A stretch of DNA of 6,078 nt, taken from the NCBI GenBank assembly GCA_019751575.1, contig JAIENF010000738.1, forward strand, positions 1-6,078, given 5' to 3'. This DNA is from Burkholderiales bacterium. Lineage in GTDB: Bacteria; Pseudomonadota; Gammaproteobacteria; Burkholderiales; CAIKXV01. Shown here piece after piece: positions 1-5,842 of this stretch. Position 1 is the stretch's first letter, and each line of letters begins with the position of its first letter. The position numbers and the translations under genes are program-made. Under the pieces are notes generated by a model, which had not been told where the DNA came from, ran no database searches, and saw nothing but the letters and a program-made list of their open reading frames with translations.

Positions 1-115
1 AGAGAGGTTGAACTCTTGCTCTCTCTCTCCCTCTCTTTCTCTGCTATCTAGCTCGCTCTCTCTCATCTCGCCGACGCACGAGCAGCTCTGTCCCTCTATC
101 CTTCTCTCAGAGCGC
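1..115. repeat. CT-rich low-complexity stretch at the window edge
   Basis: The first ~115 bases are dominated by CT dinucleotide runs and short pyrimidine blocks, clearest at about 13-45 and 50-68, with a short AGAGAG at 1-6 that is complementary to them. Composition is unlike the GC-rich coding sequence that follows, although one reading frame stays open through it and gives a Ser/Leu-rich peptide resembling no N-terminus I know for the gene downstream. The simplest reading is a low-quality or misassembled contig end. A genuine low-complexity insertion cannot be excluded from the sequence alone. Confidence 0.6.
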
Positions 116-883
116 CGCCGCATCGCATCGATTCAAAACAATGCCAGGCGACAAAGAGCAGCAGCAGCCGACGATGCATCCAGGCCGCTGCCCACGGTGG
201 CCGCCGCAGCGGCGCCGCCCCCGGCCAGCGTCCGCTTTCCCAGCAGCGGCCGTCTCGACTACGCGGTCAGCATCGGCTCGCCGCCAACCCCGGTCGGTCG
301 TGCGACCTATGCCTGGGAAGCAAGCGAGACTGCCTACCGGCTCAGCCTGAGCGCCGAGACAACGGGGCTGGTCGGCCTGCTGCGACGCGTGCGCGTGGTC
401 CAGATGAGCGAGGGGCGGATCACCCCGGACGGCTTGAGACCGGACGCGTTCTCGATGGACCGCGGCCCGAAGGCGCGCAATGAGTTCGCGCGCTTCGACT
501 GGGCCGGCAAGCAGATCACCTTCGGCTATCCCGACGCCCAGCAGACCGCCGCGCTCGGCGACGGCACGCAGGACACGCTGTCTCTGATCCTGCAGTTCGC
601 GTTCGTGCCGATCGGCGACGGCAGGCGCGAGGTGCTGCTGACCACGGGGCGCAGGCTCTACGTGCAGACGTACGAACGCGTCGGGGAGGAGGTGGTCGAA
701 ACCCCGGCCGGGAACTGGCGCGCATGGCACCTGAGGCGCGTTCGCGCACAAGCCGGCGACGAAGGCTACGATATGTGGCTGGCGACCGATCGACCGTTCC
801 TGCCGGTGCGCATCCGCTGGACCGACCGCAACGGACGCGTGACCAGCGCGACCCTCGATACGGTGCGGCTCGCGCGGGACTGA
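2..883 (+). CDS. DUF3108 domain-containing protein, N-terminus unresolved
   Basis: The reliable part is the stretch from about base 220 to the stop at 881-883, which reads as a DUF3108 domain. It has a Ser-Gly-x-Leu-x-Tyr opening, a Gly-x-Ala-x-x-x-Trp strand, a Gly-Leu-Arg-Pro-Asp-x-Phe segment, an FDWAGKQITFG segment and a GTQDTLSL segment. Family members I recall are exported or membrane-anchored proteins, with an N-terminal hydrophobic segment and a Pro/Ala-rich linker before the domain. The linker (about bases 180-225, Ala/Pro-rich) is present, but the hydrophobic segment is not visible. In its place is translation of the CT-rich edge sequence. The frame is open to the left edge and the first possible start is a TTG at 8, which I do not trust. 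The gene is probably truncated or corrupted on its 5' side. Function is unknown. It lies directly upstream of an RsmB-like gene, as I recall for Burkholderiales. Confidence 0.75.
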   Translation, partial: ERLNSCSLSPSLSLLSSSLSLISPTHEQLCPSILLSERRRIASIQNNARRQRAAAADDASRPLPTVAAAAAPPPASVRFPSSGRLDYAVSIGSPPTPVGRATYAWEASETAYRLSLSAETTGLVGLLRRVRVVQMSEGRITPDGLRPDAFSMDRGPKARNEFARFDWAGKQITFGYPDAQQTAALGDGTQDTLSLILQFAFVPIGDGRREVLLTTGRRLYVQTYERVGEEVVETPAGNWRAWHLRRVRAQAGDEGYDMWLATDRPFLPVRIRWTDRNGRVTSATLDTVRLARD

Positions 884-1001
884 CCGCGCATCCCGCACGC
901 GAACCCCGGCCGAGCGCTTCCTCCCGGGTCGTCCGCCCCACCCCTGTTCCCGCTCCTGCGGTTCCCGTTTCTGTCCCCTGTTCGCGATCGGCCCTTCTTC
1001 G
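884..1001. other. Intergenic gap before the methyltransferase gene
   Basis: This is a 118-base pyrimidine-rich gap with no convincing promoter hexamers, hairpin or Shine-Dalgarno. A near-perfect direct repeat is present: CCCCTGTTCCCG at 941-952 and CCCCTGTTCGCG at 975-986, with another GTTCCCG at 961-967. I assign no function to it. Confidence 0.3.
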
Positions 1002-2399
1002 ATGGATGCACTGCCCTCCCCCAACCCGCTGCGCATCGACGCAGCCACCCAGGCGCTGAGCCTCGCATCGACCTTCGCGCTGCCCGCCGACCAGGTGCTG
1101 CACCAGTTCTTCCGCACCCGGCGCGAACTCGGCCCGCTCGACCGTGCGTTCGCCGCCGAAGTGATGTACACGGTGCTGCGCCGCTGGCGCACGCTGAATG
1201 CCCGGGCGAGCGTGACGGCACCGGCGGCGGCCGCCGAACCGGCTGCGGGTGCGCCGGGCGCTGCCACCGTCCCCTCCATCGACGCCTCCACCTTCGCCGC
1301 TGCAGGCATCGCAGCGCCCGCGTCCGTCGAAGCCCTGGCGCCCACGCCGCGCCGACTGGTGCTGGTCGCGCTGACCACCGTGTTCGGACTGTCGGCGCGC
1401 GCGCTCGAGCCGGTGATCGGCCGCAACGACAGCGAATGGCTGGCGACCACGCATGCGATGGATCCGTCCGCGCTGTCGGCCGGTGCCGCACTGGACATCC
1501 CGGACTGGCTCTACGATCGTCTGCACGCGCGCTTCGGGGCCGCCGAGACCGCGCAGCTGGTCGCTGCGCTCAACCAGCCGGCCCCGCTCGACCTGCGGGT
1601 CAACCCGGCGAAGATCGACCGCGAGGCGGCGATCGCGCAACTGCAATCGCGGCGGATGGACGCGCGCGCCACGCAGTATTCGCCGTTCGGCCTGCGCATC
1701 GAAGGCCGGCCCAACCTCGGCCGCGATCCCCTGTACGAGCAGGGCGCGATCGAGGTGCAGGACGAAGGCAGCCAGCTGCTTGCCCAGCTGGTCGCGCCGA
1801 AGCGGCGCGAGATGGTGGTCGACTTCTGTGCCGGGGCCGGCGGCAAGACGCTGGCACTGGGCGCGCTGATGCAGTCGACCGGGCGCCTCTATGCGTTCGA
1901 CGTGTCCGAGCGGCGGCTGAAGGCGTTCGAGCCCCGGCTGCGGCGAAGCGGATTGTCGAACGTGCATCCACAGCTGCTGTCGAGCGAAGTCGACGCACGC
2001 GTCAAGCGCCTCGCCGGCAAGATCGACCGCGTGCTGGTCGATGCGCCCTGCACCGGCCTGGGCACGCTGCGCCGCAATCCGGACATGAAGTGGCGGCAGC
2101 CGGAATCTGCAGTGGCCGAGATGACGGCCAAGCAGTCGGCGATCCTGGCCAGTGCAGCCCGGCTGCTCAAGCCGGGGGGCCGCATCGTCTACGCCACCTG
2201 CAGCCTGCTGGAAGAAGAGAACCGCCTCGTGGTCGAGGCCTTCCTCGCGGCGAATCCGGCGTTCGCGTTGCGTCCGGCGAACGAGGTGCTGGCCGGCCTG
2301 GGCATCGCGCTCGATACCGGACCGTACCTCGAGCTGCTGCCGCATCGCCATGGCACGGACGGGTTCTTCGCCGCGGTGCTGGAACGCGCGAAGTCCTGA
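1002..2399 (+). CDS. RsmB/NOP-family SAM-dependent RNA (cytosine-C5) methyltransferase
   Basis: This 465-aa cytoplasmic enzyme is predicted to transfer a methyl group from SAM to C5 of a cytosine in RNA, probably 16S rRNA as RsmB does. The SAM-binding motif I, VDFCAGAGGKT, lies at about residues 273-283. Motif IV, DAPCTGLGTLRRNPDMKWR, is at 347-365 and holds the releasing Cys350. Motif VI, ATCSLLEEEN, is at 398-407 and holds the nucleophile Cys400. Both cysteines of the RsmB/NOP two-cysteine mechanism are therefore present. The N-terminal ~65 residues look like the start of the NusB-like RNA-binding domain. They are followed by an Ala/Pro-rich low-complexity insert at about 71-114. The ATG at 1002 has no good Shine-Dalgarno but is the only start that keeps the N-terminal helix and has no in-frame alternative just upstream. 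Family assignment is firm. The exact target base is inference, so no gene symbol is given. Confidence 0.93.
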   Translation: MDALPSPNPLRIDAATQALSLASTFALPADQVLHQFFRTRRELGPLDRAFAAEVMYTVLRRWRTLNARASVTAPAAAAEPAAGAPGAATVPSIDASTFAAAGIAAPASVEALAPTPRRLVLVALTTVFGLSARALEPVIGRNDSEWLATTHAMDPSALSAGAALDIPDWLYDRLHARFGAAETAQLVAALNQPAPLDLRVNPAKIDREAAIAQLQSRRMDARATQYSPFGLRIEGRPNLGRDPLYEQGAIEVQDEGSQLLAQLVAPKRREMVVDFCAGAGGKTLALGALMQSTGRLYAFDVSERRLKAFEPRLRRSGLSNVHPQLLSSEVDARVKRLAGKIDRVLVDAPCTGLGTLRRNPDMKWRQPESAVAEMTAKQSAILASAARLLKPGGRIVYATCSLLEEENRLVVEAFLAANPAFALRPANEVLAGLGIALDTGPYLELLPHRHGTDGFFAAVLERAKS

Positions 2400-2401
2400 G
2401 G
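2398..2401 (+). promoter_or_regulatory. Ribosome binding site overlapping the methyltransferase stop
   Basis: A GAGG core begins inside the TGA stop at 2397-2399 and lies 6 bases before the ATG at 2408. This site decides the start of the phospholipase D-family gene and suggests translational coupling to the methyltransferase gene. Confidence 0.5.
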
Positions 2402-2407
2402 CAGGCA

Positions 2408-3007
2408 ATGTCCCTGCGTGCGACGCTGTTGCCACTCACGCAGCTGATCGCCCTGCTGATGCTGGCCGGCGGGCAACCGGCCGCGGCGGGCGAGGCCCCG
2501 CCCGGCCAGTCGCGCCTGTTCGCCGCCACCGGCACGGTGCAGGTCGCGTTCACGCCGGGCGACCCGGTCGACGAGATCCTGATCGGCGTGATCGGACAGG
2601 CCCGGCAGCAGGTGCTGGTGAAGGCATTCAGCTTCACCCACAAGCGGATCGCGCGCGCGCTGGTCGATGCCCACCAGCGCGGCGTGCGCGTCGAGGTACT
2701 GGCGGACGAGCGCCAGGACCGGCAACTCGACGGAAGCGTACTGACCGACCTCGTGCGCAACGGCATCCCCGTCTGGCTCGATGCGAAGCGCGCGAGCGCG
2801 CACAACAAGGTGATGATCATCGATGCCGGAACGCCGGCGGCGGTGCTCGTCACCGGCAGCTACAACTTCACCTACTCGGCGCAGCGGCGCAATGCCGAGA
2901 ACGTGCTGGTGATGCGCGGCAACGTGGCGCTGGCCGGCGCCTTCGTCGACAACTGGCAGCGCCTGCGCGCATCGGCGCGGCCGTACCGCGCGCACGCCGT
3001 GCCTTGA
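2408..3007 (+). CDS. Exported phospholipase D-family protein with a single HKD motif
   Basis: This 199-aa protein belongs to the PLD superfamily, whose members hydrolyse phosphodiester bonds in lipids or nucleic acids. A signal peptide is visible at about 1-27: Arg4, a hydrophobic core at 8-20, then an Ala-rich end. The catalytic motif H-x-K-x4-D is at His132, Lys134 and Asp139, followed by GSYNFTYSA at 150-158 and the Glu164-Asn165 pair typical of the family. Only one HKD motif is present, as in the small bacterial endonuclease Nuc, which works as a homodimer. By length and layout this protein fits that group better than two-domain phospholipases. Substrate (DNA, RNA or lipid) cannot be told from sequence. 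The periplasm is its likely location. The frame is open upstream to 1436, but the part before 2408 runs antisense-like through the methyltransferase gene and is not real coding. The gene follows the methyltransferase stop by 8 bases. Confidence 0.88.
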   Translation: MSLRATLLPLTQLIALLMLAGGQPAAAGEAPPGQSRLFAATGTVQVAFTPGDPVDEILIGVIGQARQQVLVKAFSFTHKRIARALVDAHQRGVRVEVLADERQDRQLDGSVLTDLVRNGIPVWLDAKRASAHNKVMIIDAGTPAAVLVTGSYNFTYSAQRRNAENVLVMRGNVALAGAFVDNWQRLRASARPYRAHAVP

Positions 3008-3049
3008 GCGCTGCCAGGCAGTCACGTTCCGGGACCGCGACATTGCAAA

Positions 3050-3079
3050 ATCCTGCACTATCGGCCCCGCGATCCTGCA
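3050..3079. repeat. Direct repeat ATCCTGCA upstream of the binding-protein gene
   Basis: ATCCTGCA occurs at 3050-3057 and again at 3072-3079, 22 bases apart, about two helical turns. That spacing would suit a regulator binding on one face of the DNA. It may equally be chance, given only 8 matching bases. Confidence 0.25.
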
Positions 3080-3121
3080 TTGCCCGGGGTACTCGAAGCG
3101 GAAATGAATCCGCTCATCATC

Positions 3122-3128
3122 AAGGAGG
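3122..3128 (+). promoter_or_regulatory. Strong Shine-Dalgarno for the binding-protein gene
   Basis: AAGGAGG lies 6 bases before the ATG at 3135. It matches the anti-Shine-Dalgarno fully and is the best ribosome binding site in the window. It fixes the start codon and points to high expression of the first gene of the operon, as is usual for periplasmic binding proteins. Confidence 0.85.
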
Positions 3129-3134
3129 AAGACC

Positions 3135-4133
3135 ATGGCTTCATCACACTCGCCGCGAGAAGCGCTGGCAACGGACGGCCTGCGCGCCGGTGCAGCACTG
3201 GCGGCGCTGGTGGTCGCAGCCGCGGCACAGGCCCAGTTCCCGGACCGGCCGCTGCGTCTCATCGTGCCGTTCGCACCCGGGGGCAACATCGACCTGACCG
3301 CGCGCACCATCGCACCGGGCATGTCACAGGCGCTCGGCCAGCCGGTGGTGGTCGACAACCGGTCCGGCGCGGGCGGCCGCATCGGCGCGGAGGTGGCCGC
3401 CAAGTCGGCACCGGACGGATACACGCTGCTGCTCGGATCGAGCGGCTCGCTGACCATCAACCCCGTGTTCGGCACCAACGTCTCCTACGACCCACTGCGC
3501 GACTTCACGCCGACGACGCTGGTGTCGATCACGCCGCTGGTGGTGACGGTCCACCCGTCGGTCCCGGTCAAGACCATTGCCGGGCTCATCGCGCTGGCGA
3601 AGAAGCAGCCGGGCAGGCTCGCCGTGGCCTCGGCCGGCATCGGCTCGACCACCCACATCGCCAACGAGATCTTCCAGATCGAGGCCGGCGTCAAGTTCAT
3701 CCACGTGCCGTTCAAGGGCAGCGGCCCCGCGCTGGTCGACCTCGTCGGCGGCCATGCCGACCTGATGTTCGACCAGCTGTCGACGTCGTCGCCGCACGTC
3801 CGGGCGGGCCGGCTGCGCGCGCTCGCGCTCACCACGAGCAAGCGCTCCGCGCTGCTGCCGGAGATCCCGACGATCGAGGAAGCCGGCGTGCGTGGCTACG
3901 AGGTCGAGACCTGGACCGGGGTGTTCCTGCCGGCCAATGCGCCGAAGGAGATCGTGGCGCGGATCTGGAAGGCGGCCTACGACACGCTGGCCCAGCCCTC
4001 CGTGCGCGAGGCGTTCGAACGTCTCGGTTCCGAGCCGCTGCGCAGCACGCCGGAGGCGCTGGCCCTGCGCATGCGCAACGAGATGGTGAAGTGGACCAAG
4101 GTGAAGCAGGCCGTGAACATCAAGCTGGATTGA
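3135..4133 (+). CDS. Bug/TctC-family tripartite tricarboxylate transporter substrate-binding protein
   Basis: This 332-aa periplasmic solute receptor has the usual length of its family. A signal peptide covers about 1-33: a hydrophobic Ala/Leu/Val segment at 18-31, then AQA before Gln34. The mature start QFPDRPLRLIVPF is the classic Bug opening. PFAPGGNIDLTAR at 45-57 is the first ligand-pocket loop. DNRSGAGGRIGAE, then SAPDGYTLLL and later HVPFKGSGPALVDLVGGHAD, are further family landmarks. Characterised members bind carboxylates such as citrate, glutamate, aspartate or nicotinate. The ligand here cannot be named. No tctA/tctB membrane genes are in the window, so this is an orphan receptor, which is common in Burkholderiales. 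It heads an operon with a UGSC selenoprotein (17-base gap) and a conserved unknown protein, which suggests that its ligand relates to their chemistry. Confidence 0.94.
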   Translation: MASSHSPREALATDGLRAGAALAALVVAAAAQAQFPDRPLRLIVPFAPGGNIDLTARTIAPGMSQALGQPVVVDNRSGAGGRIGAEVAAKSAPDGYTLLLGSSGSLTINPVFGTNVSYDPLRDFTPTTLVSITPLVVTVHPSVPVKTIAGLIALAKKQPGRLAVASAGIGSTTHIANEIFQIEAGVKFIHVPFKGSGPALVDLVGGHADLMFDQLSTSSPHVRAGRLRALALTTSKRSALLPEIPTIEEAGVRGYEVETWTGVFLPANAPKEIVARIWKAAYDTLAQPSVREAFERLGSEPLRSTPEALALRMRNEMVKWTKVKQAVNIKLD

Positions 4134-4137
4134 GTGC

Positions 4138-4143
4138 GAGGGA
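4138..4143 (+). promoter_or_regulatory. Ribosome binding site of the selenoprotein gene
   Basis: GAGGGA lies 7 bases before the ATG at 4151, inside the 17-base gap after the binding-protein stop. It supports the 4151 start over the in-frame ATG two codons later at 4157. Confidence 0.6.
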
Positions 4144-4150
4144 CATCGAC

Positions 4151-4732
4151 ATGGCAATGATCAGGCTCGTGGTTCCGGAGGAACTGGCCGGCGCGGCACC
4201 GACCGCGGTCGGCGCGCACGCGGCATCCGTCGACGTTGCACCGGGCGCGGTGGCACCGACCGGGGCAGGACCGGGCGCGATGCTCAGGCTCGGCGTGCTC
4301 GACAACAGCAAGGGCAATGCCGACCACCTGCTCGCCTCGCTGGTCGAACGCCTGCGCGCCGAGATCCCGCTCTCCGCGGTGGTCGGCGCGCGCAAGCCGA
4401 CGTCTTCGCTGCCGGCCACCGACCAGGTGCTCGCCCGCCTCGCACAGGAGACCGACTGCGTCGTCTCGGCCATGGGCGACTGAGGGTCGTGCACGTCGTG
4501 GAGTGTCCACGACGCCGTTGAACTTCGCCGGCGCGGCAAGCCGAGCGCGGTTGTCTGCACGACCCTGTTCGAGGGCCTCGCCAGGGGTCAATGCCGGGCG
4601 CTCGGCATGCCGGACCTGCCGCTGTTCGTGGTCCCGCACCCGATCGGCGGCCTGTCGCGCGAGGAAGTCGAGCAACGTGCCGACCTTGCCTTCGCACCGC
4701 TGCTCGAGTGGATCAAGGGAGGGGCACGATGA
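4151..4732 (+). CDS. UGSC-family selenoprotein (Sec at residue 111, encoded by TGA 4481-4483)
   Basis: Read with the in-frame TGA at 4481-4483 as selenocysteine, this is a 193-aa protein. A conventional reading stops at 110 aa and loses the active site and C-terminal half. Visible landmarks are a poorly conserved Ala/Pro-rich leader at about 12-43, LDNSKGNADHLL at 50-61, a Lys at 82 in ARKPTSS, DCVVSAMGD at 102-110, then Sec111-Gly-Ser-Cys114 followed by TSWSVHDAVELRRRGKP to residue 131, and VVPHPIGGLSREE near 160-172. The U-G-S-C signature followed by T-S-W-x-x-H-D is what I recall for the UGSC family, first noted in marine metagenome selenoprotein surveys, which has Cys homologues with CGSC. 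UxxC resembles a thioredoxin CxxC, so a redox role is likely, but the reaction is unknown. Other cysteines are 103, 136 and 148. No signal peptide is seen. The true stop at 4730-4732 overlaps the next ATG, which supports readthrough. Alternative: a TGC-to-TGA nonsense mutation, made unlikely by the hairpin after the TGA. Confidence 0.9.
4481..4514 (+). promoter_or_regulatory. Bacterial SECIS element with the Sec TGA codon
   Basis: Right after the TGA at 4481-4483 lies a perfect 9-bp hairpin: CGTCGTGGA (4494-4502) pairs with TCCACGACG (4506-4514) around a GTG loop (4503-4505). There are 19 bases between TGA and loop. Bacterial SECIS elements sit within the coding sequence just after the UGA, with a short apical loop bearing an early G, usually about 16-37 bases from the UGA. 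In E. coli fdhF, as I recall it, 18 bases separate UGA and the GGU loop. The element would recruit SelB with Sec-tRNA. It also encodes residues 115-121, so the pairing is compatible with the conserved TSWSVHD protein segment. Confidence 0.85.
4717..4722 (+). promoter_or_regulatory. Ribosome binding site inside the selenoprotein 3' end
   Basis: GGGAGG lies 6 bases before the ATG at 4729 and within the last codons of the selenoprotein. With the ATGA stop/start overlap at 4729-4732, it indicates translational coupling and fixes the start of the next gene, ruling out longer readings of that frame from 4591. Confidence 0.75.
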
Positions 4733-5841
4733 GCAGACTGACGAACTGGCTCGACACACCGGGCTGCACCATCGATTGCGACGATGGGCTCGAGGCCATC
4801 CAGTCGCTGTTCCTCGCGCGCGGCTGGAGCGACGGCCTGCCGGTGATCCCGCCCACGTCCGAACGGGTCGAGGCGATGCTCGCGTACTGCGACCGCCCGT
4901 GGGACGAACCGTTCATGACGGTGCCGCCGCGCTACGCGCCCGCCACCCCGGCACGGATCGCGGCGAACGCGGTGATGGCCGGGCTGCAGCCCGCGCATTT
5001 TCCGCTGGTGCTGGCCGCGTTCGACGCGCTGAACGCGCCGGAGTTCAACCTGTACGGCATCCAGGCGACCACGCATCCGTGCACGCCGCTGCTGCTGTTC
5101 GGCGGACCGCTCGCCGTTGAAGCCGGCATCCATGGCGGCAACAACGCCTTCGGCCAGGGCTATCCGGCGAACGCGACCATCGGCCGCGCGGTACGTCTCG
5201 CCCTGGTGAACATCGGCGGTGCGATCCCGGGCATCGGCGACATGGCGACGCAGGGGACGCCGGCCAAGTTCGCCTACTGCTGTTCCGAGAACGAAGCGCA
5301 CAGCCCCTGGGAGCCGCTGCGCGTCGAACTCGGCCTGCCCGCCGAGGTGACCACGGTCACCGTGGTCGCCGCCGAAGGCCCGCACAACATCAACGACCAC
5401 GAGAGCACGACCGCGATCGGCGTGCTGAAGTCGATCGCCGGGACGGTCGCGATCACCGGCGCGAACAACGCCTATCACCCGTCCGTGCCGGTCGTCGCGA
5501 TCGGTCCTGAACATGCGCGGACCCTTGCCGACGGCGGCTACACCAAGCAGGCCGTGAAGGCGTACCTGTACGAGCATGCCAGGCTGCCGCTCGGACGGTT
5601 CTCAGACGAGAACATCGAGCGGCGGCTGCGCAAGCGGTTCCCCGAACGCTTTGCCACCGCCGGCCTGGACGCGCTGGTGCCGATGGCGCAGTCGCCCGAG
5701 GAATTCATGGTGTTCGTGGCCGGTGGCGCCGGCAAGCACTCGGCCTTCATCCCGACCTTCGGCAGCACGCGGCCGGTGACCCGGGTGGTCGCGACCGCCG
5801 ATGGCGTGCCGGCACGGCGGCTCGACGACTTCCGTCGCTGA
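4729..5841 (+). CDS. Conserved protein of unknown function, partner of the UGSC selenoprotein
   Basis: This 370-aa protein resembles a widespread group I remember only as hypothetical proteins. Its recognisable features are ARGWSDGLPVIPPT at 30-43, ARIAANAVMAGLQPAHFPLVL at about 75-95, an NLYGIQATTHP segment at 107-117, an Asn/Gly-rich segment HGGNNAFGQGYPANATIGRA at about 135-154, NIGGAIPG at 161-168, and CCSENEAHSPWEPL at 184-197. Cysteines are at 13, 17 (a CxxxC pair), 54, 118 and 184-185. Cys118 (THPCTP) and the Cys184-185 pair lie in conserved-looking segments and could be active-site or thiol-exchange residues. This is inference. No signal peptide or clear membrane helix is seen, so it is probably cytosolic. 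The gene overlaps the selenoprotein stop by 4 bases (ATGA), the tightest coupling in the window, so the two products may act on the same substrate or form a complex. Enzyme class is not assigned. Confidence 0.85.
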   Translation: MSRLTNWLDTPGCTIDCDDGLEAIQSLFLARGWSDGLPVIPPTSERVEAMLAYCDRPWDEPFMTVPPRYAPATPARIAANAVMAGLQPAHFPLVLAAFDALNAPEFNLYGIQATTHPCTPLLLFGGPLAVEAGIHGGNNAFGQGYPANATIGRAVRLALVNIGGAIPGIGDMATQGTPAKFAYCCSENEAHSPWEPLRVELGLPAEVTTVTVVAAEGPHNINDHESTTAIGVLKSIAGTVAITGANNAYHPSVPVVAIGPEHARTLADGGYTKQAVKAYLYEHARLPLGRFSDENIERRLRKRFPERFATAGLDALVPMAQSPEEFMVFVAGGAGKHSAFIPTFGSTRPVTRVVATADGVPARRLDDFRR

Positions 5842-5842
5842 A

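Larger units (their letters stand above)
3008..3134 (+). promoter_or_regulatory. Intergenic region likely holding the operon promoter
   Basis: This 127-base gap separates the phospholipase D-family gene from the three-gene operon. It includes a locally AT-richer patch at about 3041-3062, with CAAAAT at 3046-3051 and CACTAT at 3056-3061 as weak -10-like hexamers. I could not pair either with a good -35 at proper spacing. There is also a small hairpin with 6-bp arms AGCGGA (3097-3102) and TCCGCT (3109-3114), just upstream of the ribosome binding site. The promoter is inferred from position, not from a clear consensus match. Confidence 0.35.

Noticed and set aside
13..68. CT repeats as a CRISPR or regulatory repeat array
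   Set aside because: There are no spaced repeat units, only dinucleotide low complexity at a sequence edge.
941..986. CCCCTGTTC direct repeats as an operator for the methyltransferase gene
   Set aside because: They lie in a pyrimidine-rich gap where such matches are likely by chance, with no promoter nearby to support a role.
107..1498. Open frame on the - strand (463 codons)
   Set aside because: Antisense shadow of the DUF3108 and methyltransferase genes with low-complexity content and no motif.
1436..2407. Upstream extension of the phospholipase D-family frame
   Set aside because: It overlaps the well-supported methyltransferase gene in another frame, and the signal peptide and ribosome binding site place the start at 2408.
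516..2435. Long open frame on the - strand (639 codons)
   Set aside because: It is an Arg/Gly/His-rich shadow antisense to the DUF3108 and methyltransferase genes, typical of high-GC DNA. It has no recognisable domain.
3011..3021. CTGCC-A-GGCAG inverted repeat after the phospholipase gene as a terminator
   Set aside because: The one-base loop cannot form a stable hairpin and no T-tract follows.
2189..3478. Open frame on the - strand (429 codons)
   Set aside because: It is antisense to three supported + strand genes and has no domain signature.
3080..4150. Upstream extension of the selenoprotein frame, overlapping the binding-protein gene
   Set aside because: It is a shadow of the Bug/TctC gene with Arg/Gly-rich nonsense. 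The selenoprotein has its own ribosome binding site at 4138-4143.
4151..4483. A 110-aa protein ending at the TGA 4481-4483
   Set aside because: Coding similarity to the UGSC family continues in the same frame through the TGA, a SECIS-like hairpin follows, and the frame ends in an ATGA overlap with the next gene.
4484..4728. A non-coding gap or pseudogene remnant between the short frame and the next gene
   Set aside because: The stretch is open in one frame, encodes G-S-C-T-S-W-S-V-H-D and a family-like C-terminus, and shows no further stops or frameshifts.
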